Origin: JAEUIA01 sp034440255 | GTDB taxonomy: Bacteria > Planctomycetota > UBA1135 > GCA-002686595 | DNA length: 64,000 nucleotides | Direction: 5' to 3' | NCBI GenBank assembly: GCA_034440255.1 | Contig: JAWXBU010000157.1 | Span: 4,972 to 68,971 of the forward strand | In this document: one piece after another, positions 59,465-64,000 of the stretch | Numbering within the stretch: the first letter of the stretch is position 1 | Layout: every line of letters starts with the position of its first letter | Position numbers and translations under genes: made by a program | The notes under the pieces: model-generated | Seen by the model: only the letters and a program-made list of their open reading frames with translations | Told to the model about the DNA's origin: nothing | Database searches by the model: none

Positions 59465-62296
59465 GTGAGCTCCCCCGCCCCCACACCGATTCGCGACACC
59501 AATCTGCCGCGCGACGCGGCTGGTTTCAGACTGCGGCGCGAACTCGGACGAGGCGGTATGGGCGTCGTGTACGAGGCCGAGGAGATCGCATCCGGCCGTC
59601 GCGTCGCGCTCAAGATCCTGCTCGCCGATCTCACTGTTTCGGCGGTCGCTTACGAACGCTTCCAACGCGAAGCGCGACTCGCTGCGGCGATCAGTCACGA
59701 GCACTGCGTGTTCGTCTACGGCGCACATCAGGTCGAAGGCGCACCCGCGATCGCGATGGAGATCGTCGACGGCGAAACGCTCGAAGACAAAGTCGCGCGC
59801 AAGGAACCGATCCCGATCGAGACGGCCGTGCGTTGGATGATCGATTTGATCGACGGGCTCGAAGCTGCGCACAAAGCCGGAGTCCTCCACCGCGACGTCA
59901 AACCGTCGAACTGTTTCGTGACGAACGAGGGTCGCGTGAAGATCGGAGACTTCGGTCTCTCGCGCACGCTCGAGCTCGACGTGCAACTCACACAGACCGG
60001 CCAGTTCCTCGGCTCGCCGCTCTATGCGAGCCCCGAACAGGTGCGCGGAAGAGCGCTCGACGGACGCAGCGATCTCTATTCGTGCGGCGCGACGATGTAC
60101 GCGATCCTCACCGGTCGCGCACCGCACTCGGGATCGAACGTCGGCGAAGTGCTCGCGCGGATCTTGACCGAGTCGCCCGATGCGCCGAGCTCGATTCGCC
60201 CGGAGATTCCGCGTGCGATCGATCGTGTCGTACTCCGCGCAATGGAGCGTGAACCCGCCAAGCGGTTCCGCGACTTGGCCGAATTCCGTGAGGCCCTCGC
60301 GCCATTCTCGAAGTCGGGCGCGGGAATCGCCGCGCGCTGGCGCCGCATCGTGGCCTACATGGTCGATGCGACCCTGATTTCCGTGGTGAGCACAGGCCTG
60401 TTCGCGCTCCAGCGCGTGTTCGATCTCGATGTGCTCCGCGTGTCGGACGGTAGCGTCGACTCGGAGTCATTGCCGAGCGAACTCGCGATGCACGCGCTGA
60501 GCTTCACGGTGTTCTGGATCGGCGAGGGCCTCTTCGGCACGACGATCGGGAAGTGGATCTTCGGCCTGCGCGTCATCTCCGTGTCATCGAGGGAGAAAAG
60601 CCCCTCGGCAGCGGCTCTGCGTGGCCTCGTGTTCAACCTACCCACGGTGCTGATCCGGCTCAGCGCAGCCTTCTTCATCGCGCCGCCTGCGCTAGCGGCT
60701 GTGGTGGCCTCGTTGGGCTCGCTGGTTTCGCTGGCGCTGTTGTTCGTGACGGCACGTCGGTCCAACGGTTGGCGCGGTGTTCACGAATTGTGGAGCGGAA
60801 CAATCGTGACGCCAACCTCATCGCCGTTCCGTCGGACGCAGCTGTCCTCGCCTCCACCGGAGTTCGACCTGGCGCCCGGTCACGAGTCGCAGGAGAAGAT
60901 CGGCGACTACGCGATCCAGGGTCTGGTCGGAAGCACGCCCATCGGTCGCCTCATCAAAGCGCAAGACTCCACACTCGAACGCAGCGTGTGGATACACGTA
61001 CCGACGCAGCTCGCCGGACTGGCGGACGAATCTCGTCGTTCTCTTTCACGGCCGGCGCGACTGCGCTGGCTGGGCACCATCGAAACGCCCGAAGGCAGAG
61101 GTGACGTGTTCGAATCGCCCGGTGGAACGAGCTTGCCGATTTTCGCAGCTCGACGTCCTCCTCTGGAGTGGTGGAGAGCGCATCAACTCTTGACGGCGCT
61201 CGTGAGTGAATTGCGAGTCGACGGCGATCGACCCGGTGGTGTGGCGCTCGAACAGGTTTGGATCGATCGCAATTGGAATCTGCGTGTGCTCGATCGGCCG
61301 ATCGGCACCGGGCCGTTCGTTCAACATGCAGATGTGACGCTCGTGCACGAAGCGTCGCGCGTCTTGCTCCAAGGTGTCGGACCCAGAGCACTCGAGCTGC
61401 CGCGCGATCTACCGGGCCGGGCCGAGGGAATCGTGAAGCGCTTGGTGGGTGAGGCCGAGGCCTACTCGAGCGTCGCAGCGCTTGCTCAGGACCTCAAGGA
61501 ACTCGACGACATTCCAGCACGCTTGCTGCGACACGCTCGTACTTCTCAGCTGGCCATCAGCGCTTTCGGACCACTGGCATTCGTGTGCTTTTCAGTCGCC
61601 ACACTGCACCTCCTCGCACCGATCTTCAGTCTCACGTCCAGCATGGGCATCTTGCAACGCGACAAAGAAGCAAGGGAAGAGAAGAGCATCATCGGAATAC
61701 TCTCGCCCGAAGAGCGCGAGGCCCATGAGATCCTGCTGTTGCACGGGCTCGACGATCCGGTGGGAAGGACCACCGTGAAACAATTCAAACCACCTGAGCT
61801 CGAGATGATCGAGGAGATCCGCGCGAGACACGTGCAGATCGACGAAGGACAGATCACGTCGGCCGAGGTCTTGGTGGAGACGATGCAGACGGACGATCCC
61901 GCGCGAGCCGCTCTCGACATGTTCCGTAGTCCCTACAAGTTGGCTCTCTCGCTGTCCGTGATTCTCGCGGGGGCTTGGGGCTTCGGCGCCACGTTTTTCT
62001 CGTTCGTCCTGCGCGGAGGTCTCACGCTCTCCATCTTCGGTGTTCGCGTGCGTGGAAAGCGCGGCCAGTACGCGGCGCGCTGGTTGTGTTGCGTGCGAGC
62101 CGTACTCACTTGGACTCCGCTGTTCGGCGCTCTCTACGCGGCGAGACGACTAGCAAGCCAAGGCCATGAGATCCCGGCTGCGATCGTTGCCGTCGTTGCC
62201 GCATCGATTTGGATCGCGCTCGTCGTGCGCGCCATGATGAATCCCGAGCAATCGATCGTCGATCGACTGCTCGGGACTCGTCTCGTTTCGCGCTGA
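59465..62296 (+). CDS. Ser/Thr kinase-RDD-pseudokinase-RDD membrane protein
   Basis: 943-residue protein. Residues 21-285 are a Hanks-type Ser/Thr kinase: GRGGMGVVYEA, VALK, HRDVKPSN (His142), DFG (Asp162), SPEQ. All catalytic residues are present. An RDD membrane domain follows (about 293-450: RWRRIVAYMVDATLIS, FGTTIGKWIFGLRVIS). Residues 475-690 resemble a second kinase fold without HRD or DFG, with AQDSTLERSVWIHVP at the start. A membrane helix (about 703-725), a charged stretch and a second RDD-like domain (about 820-943, LTLSIFGVRVRGKRGQYAARW, SIVDRLLGTRLV) end the protein. GTG 59465 gives the usual leader. Substrates are unknown. Confidence 0.8.
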   Translation: MSSPAPTPIRDTNLPRDAAGFRLRRELGRGGMGVVYEAEEIASGRRVALKILLADLTVSAVAYERFQREARLAAAISHEHCVFVYGAHQVEGAPAIAMEIVDGETLEDKVARKEPIPIETAVRWMIDLIDGLEAAHKAGVLHRDVKPSNCFVTNEGRVKIGDFGLSRTLELDVQLTQTGQFLGSPLYASPEQVRGRALDGRSDLYSCGATMYAILTGRAPHSGSNVGEVLARILTESPDAPSSIRPEIPRAIDRVVLRAMEREPAKRFRDLAEFREALAPFSKSGAGIAARWRRIVAYMVDATLISVVSTGLFALQRVFDLDVLRVSDGSVDSESLPSELAMHALSFTVFWIGEGLFGTTIGKWIFGLRVISVSSREKSPSAAALRGLVFNLPTVLIRLSAAFFIAPPALAAVVASLGSLVSLALLFVTARRSNGWRGVHELWSGTIVTPTSSPFRRTQLSSPPPEFDLAPGHESQEKIGDYAIQGLVGSTPIGRLIKAQDSTLERSVWIHVPTQLAGLADESRRSLSRPARLRWLGTIETPEGRGDVFESPGGTSLPIFAARRPPLEWWRAHQLLTALVSELRVDGDRPGGVALEQVWIDRNWNLRVLDRPIGTGPFVQHADVTLVHEASRVLLQGVGPRALELPRDLPGRAEGIVKRLVGEAEAYSSVAALAQDLKELDDIPARLLRHARTSQLAISAFGPLAFVCFSVATLHLLAPIFSLTSSMGILQRDKEAREEKSIIGILSPEEREAHEILLLHGLDDPVGRTTVKQFKPPELEMIEEIRARHVQIDEGQITSAEVLVETMQTDDPARAALDMFRSPYKLALSLSVILAGAWGFGATFFSFVLRGGLTLSIFGVRVRGKRGQYAARWLCCVRAVLTWTPLFGALYAARRLASQGHEIPAAIVAVVAASIWIALVVRAMMNPEQSIVDRLLGTRLVSR

Positions 62297-62304
62297 TCGC
62301 CCGG

Positions 62305-64000
62305 TTAGAGCGTCGTCTGGAACACCGCCGCGATCCACTCGTTGAACACGGTGTAGTTCGTTTCGCGCGACACGTCGGCGAACACGAGCCGCTGGACCTG
62401 AGCGAGAATCATCCCGAGGCCTTCGATCGAAGCTGCGCGCCGGATGTTCGATCCCGTTTCCGTTCTGGCCAATTCCGACAACGCCATCAACGCGGCGGAC
62501 GATCCGTTCGCGGCCATCGCTGACGCGGCCAGCCCCTGAAGAGTCGGCTGATTCAGCTTCATCAGCATCTCGAGCATGACCGGAACGTCTGGCGATTCAC
62601 CGAGGATGCCGAGTGCATCCGCGATGCCCACGCGAACGACAGGCTGTGCTTCGACCTTCAAGCGTTCACGCAGAACTTGGAGCGAGGCCTCGCCACCGAG
62701 CAGGGCCAGTGCACTCGCCGCGTACATGCGCTGACGCGCGTCCGCTGCATCTGCGAGAGCTGCCCGCAGGTTCGAGCACGCACTTTCGTCGCGAGCCATG
62801 CCCGACGCGAGCCAGTACGCACCCATGCTTTCTTGGTTGCGCTCACGCGACGTCGCCTCGCGAATCGTGTGTCCGATGCTGCCGGTCACGTCCAGGTCCG
62901 CGACTTCGCGCGCTGCGATTCCGAGCCCGAGCGCAGCCCAGCGACGCATGCCGCCGTCGCCTTTTTCGATCACCTTGCTCAAGTACGCGAGAGCCTTCGG
63001 ACCGCTCTGTTTCCCGATCGATAACAACATGAAGACGCGCGTGAGCGGTTCCGATTCGAGTTCGTACGCCGTCATCAGAGCCGGCAGTGCGAGCGAGTTC
63101 TTGAAGTCGCCGAGCGCGAGTGCCGCCGACCGTCGCAGGTCGAGACGCGCTTCCGACAAGAAACTCTGCATCTCCGACAACATCGCATCGTCATGTGAAG
63201 CGCGCAGCGATTCGACCGCGCGGCAACGCACGCTCGGTGACTCGCTGTCGTCCTTCACCATGCGCAGTGCGTAGCTCTCCAACTCCTCGCACGGCGCCAT
63301 GACTTGGTAGACGAGCGCCGCGACGCCGATCGAATCGCGATCCGCACGCGTGCGATCTTGGATGAGCTTCGCGATCTCGACGTCGAGTCGATCGTCGAAG
63401 TCGCGCTTGCGACCGAGGCCCAGCGCGACGATCGCGAGCGGGCGTGCGACAGACGAGATGCGTGACTTGGAATCGGGATCCAGCGCTCCGTGCTTGGCGA
63501 TCGAGAGCAACGGCACGACCGCGTCGGCTGTGCCGGTCGCACCCAACGCCAGAATCGCTTTGTGACGCACGTCGACGTTCGGGTCGTCGAGCAACTTCAC
63601 GAGCTTCTCTACGGCCGACCCGCTGCCGACGCGTCCGGGCGCAATCGCCGCCGTCGCCCGAATATTGGCATCACCGTCGGTGAGCGCGGCCTCGAACAGC
63701 GGGATCGCAGTCCGACGTGCTTGCGCGATCGCAGTCCGCAATGCGTTGTCGGCGTCATCCCCCGTCATCGGCGCATTCGCGAGCGACAGCCGGTTGGGCC
63801 GCATGAACTCGCTCTTGTTGTATTCGCACCACAACCACCACGTGTCGTCGTTCGTCGTGACGAGCGTCATCGGTCGTGGCATCGCAGGACTCGCGCCGCT
63901 GCCACCGGGATTGTTCGGTGCGGCCCCACCATCGGCGCTGCGTCCGCCGCCGCCGCCGGTCGATACCCCGCCACCTCCACCACCCGGCGTCGAACCACCC
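62305..64000 (-). CDS. HEAT-repeat protein, 5' end outside window
   Basis: The frame is open past the right edge, so the N-terminus is missing. From the edge it has a Gly-rich linker (about 38 residues, mostly GGG, with Ser, Ala and Pro), then TWWLWCEYNKSEFMRPNRL, a motif common before HEAT repeats in planctomycetal secreted proteins. About 450 residues of HEAT/PBS-like units follow (IRATAAIAPGRVGSGSAVEKLVKLL, VRHKAILALGATG, LRRSAALALGDFKN, MRRWAALGLGIAAREVADLD). Probably a protein-binding scaffold. An ATG at 63882 could be used, but the open upstream frame argues for a longer protein. Confidence 0.7.
   Translation of the reverse strand, partial: GGSTPGGGGGGVSTGGGGGRSADGGAAPNNPGGSGASPAMPRPMTLVTTNDDTWWLWCEYNKSEFMRPNRLSLANAPMTGDDADNALRTAIAQARRTAIPLFEAALTDGDANIRATAAIAPGRVGSGSAVEKLVKLLDDPNVDVRHKAILALGATGTADAVVPLLSIAKHGALDPDSKSRISSVARPLAIVALGLGRKRDFDDRLDVEIAKLIQDRTRADRDSIGVAALVYQVMAPCEELESYALRMVKDDSESPSVRCRAVESLRASHDDAMLSEMQSFLSEARLDLRRSAALALGDFKNSLALPALMTAYELESEPLTRVFMLLSIGKQSGPKALAYLSKVIEKGDGGMRRWAALGLGIAAREVADLDVTGSIGHTIREATSRERNQESMGAYWLASGMARDESACSNLRAALADAADARQRMYAASALALLGGEASLQVLRERLKVEAQPVVRVGIADALGILGESPDVPVMLEMLMKLNQPTLQGLAASAMAANGSSAALMALSELARTETGSNIRRAASIEGLGMILAQVQRLVFADVSRETNYTVFNEWIAAVFQTTL

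Noticed and set aside
1..64000. tRNA, rRNA, CRISPR array, insertion sequence or prophage
   Set aside because: No cloverleaf with a normal T-loop, no regularly spaced repeats, and no transposase, integrase or phage structural motif was seen on either strand.

Overview
The window is GC-rich, densely coded bacterial chromosome with genes on both strands, many 1-4 nt start/stop overlaps, and frequent GTG/TTG starts. The mixture fits a Gram-negative, heterotrophic environmental bacterium: a Planctomycetota-like HEAT-repeat protein with a Gly-rich linker, a kinase fused to RDD membrane domains, an HExxH-like secreted protein ending in WIDEGLA, outer-membrane phospholipase, POT transporter plus prolidase, and multiheme cytochromes with System II (ResB/CcsA) maturation. 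Planctomycetota is my best guess from gene content only; no rRNA or other decisive marker is present. I found no tRNA, rRNA, IS element, prophage or CRISPR. No stretch longer than about 300 bases lacks a gene or recognisable pseudogene; the longest bare gaps are 3519-3761 (two strong hairpins) and about 180-190 bases at 25863-26041, 38646-38836 and 59282-59464.

Layout. 1-3518: a DinG/XPD-type helicase (cut by the left edge) coupled to prmA. 3762-14931: mixed genes, including a TIGR03087-like sugar transferase, an EAL-like/HDOD protein, a 46-residue DUF2256 protein, a peroxiredoxin-like gene with an in-frame TGA at its catalytic Cys position (probable selenoprotein), a Cdd1-like HHH protein, an OMPLA phospholipase, a TMTC-like membrane glycosyltransferase with TPRs, and a SAM methyltransferase. 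15044-22920: GH78 alpha-L-rhamnosidase, rhomboid protease, NTT-like carrier, a catalytically degenerate erythromycin-esterase-like protein and a double GNAT protein. 23023-25862: a coupled peptide transporter and Xaa-Pro dipeptidase.

26042-41599 is the most striking region. Cytochrome c maturation genes (resB-ccsA) and a DUF2959 lipoprotein are followed by an overlapping run of genes: a membrane oxidoreductase with Fe-S, FAD/NAD(P) and di-heme-b modules; a 23-heme cytochrome c; a predicted beta-barrel; a 7-heme cytochrome; and an 11-heme probable lipoprotein cytochrome. Together these look like a complete electron route from the cytoplasmic membrane through the outer membrane, analogous to but apparently different from the Mtr and Omb/Oma/Omc porin-cytochrome conduits.

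41600-64000: yaeQ, an L,D-transpeptidase, a CxxC-less thioredoxin-fold/TPR protein, crcB, an RlmN-family radical SAM enzyme, a UvrD/Rep helicase, a beta-carbonic-anhydrase-like protein, a carboxylesterase, a decayed DUF5615/DUF433 toxin-antitoxin pair (three in-frame stops, no frameshift), hrpB, a gamma-carbonic-anhydrase/GT39-TPR/FNR operon, an Arc-like repressor plus SPFH operon with a dyad upstream, a kinase-RDD-pseudokinase-RDD receptor, and a HEAT-repeat protein that runs off the right edge.
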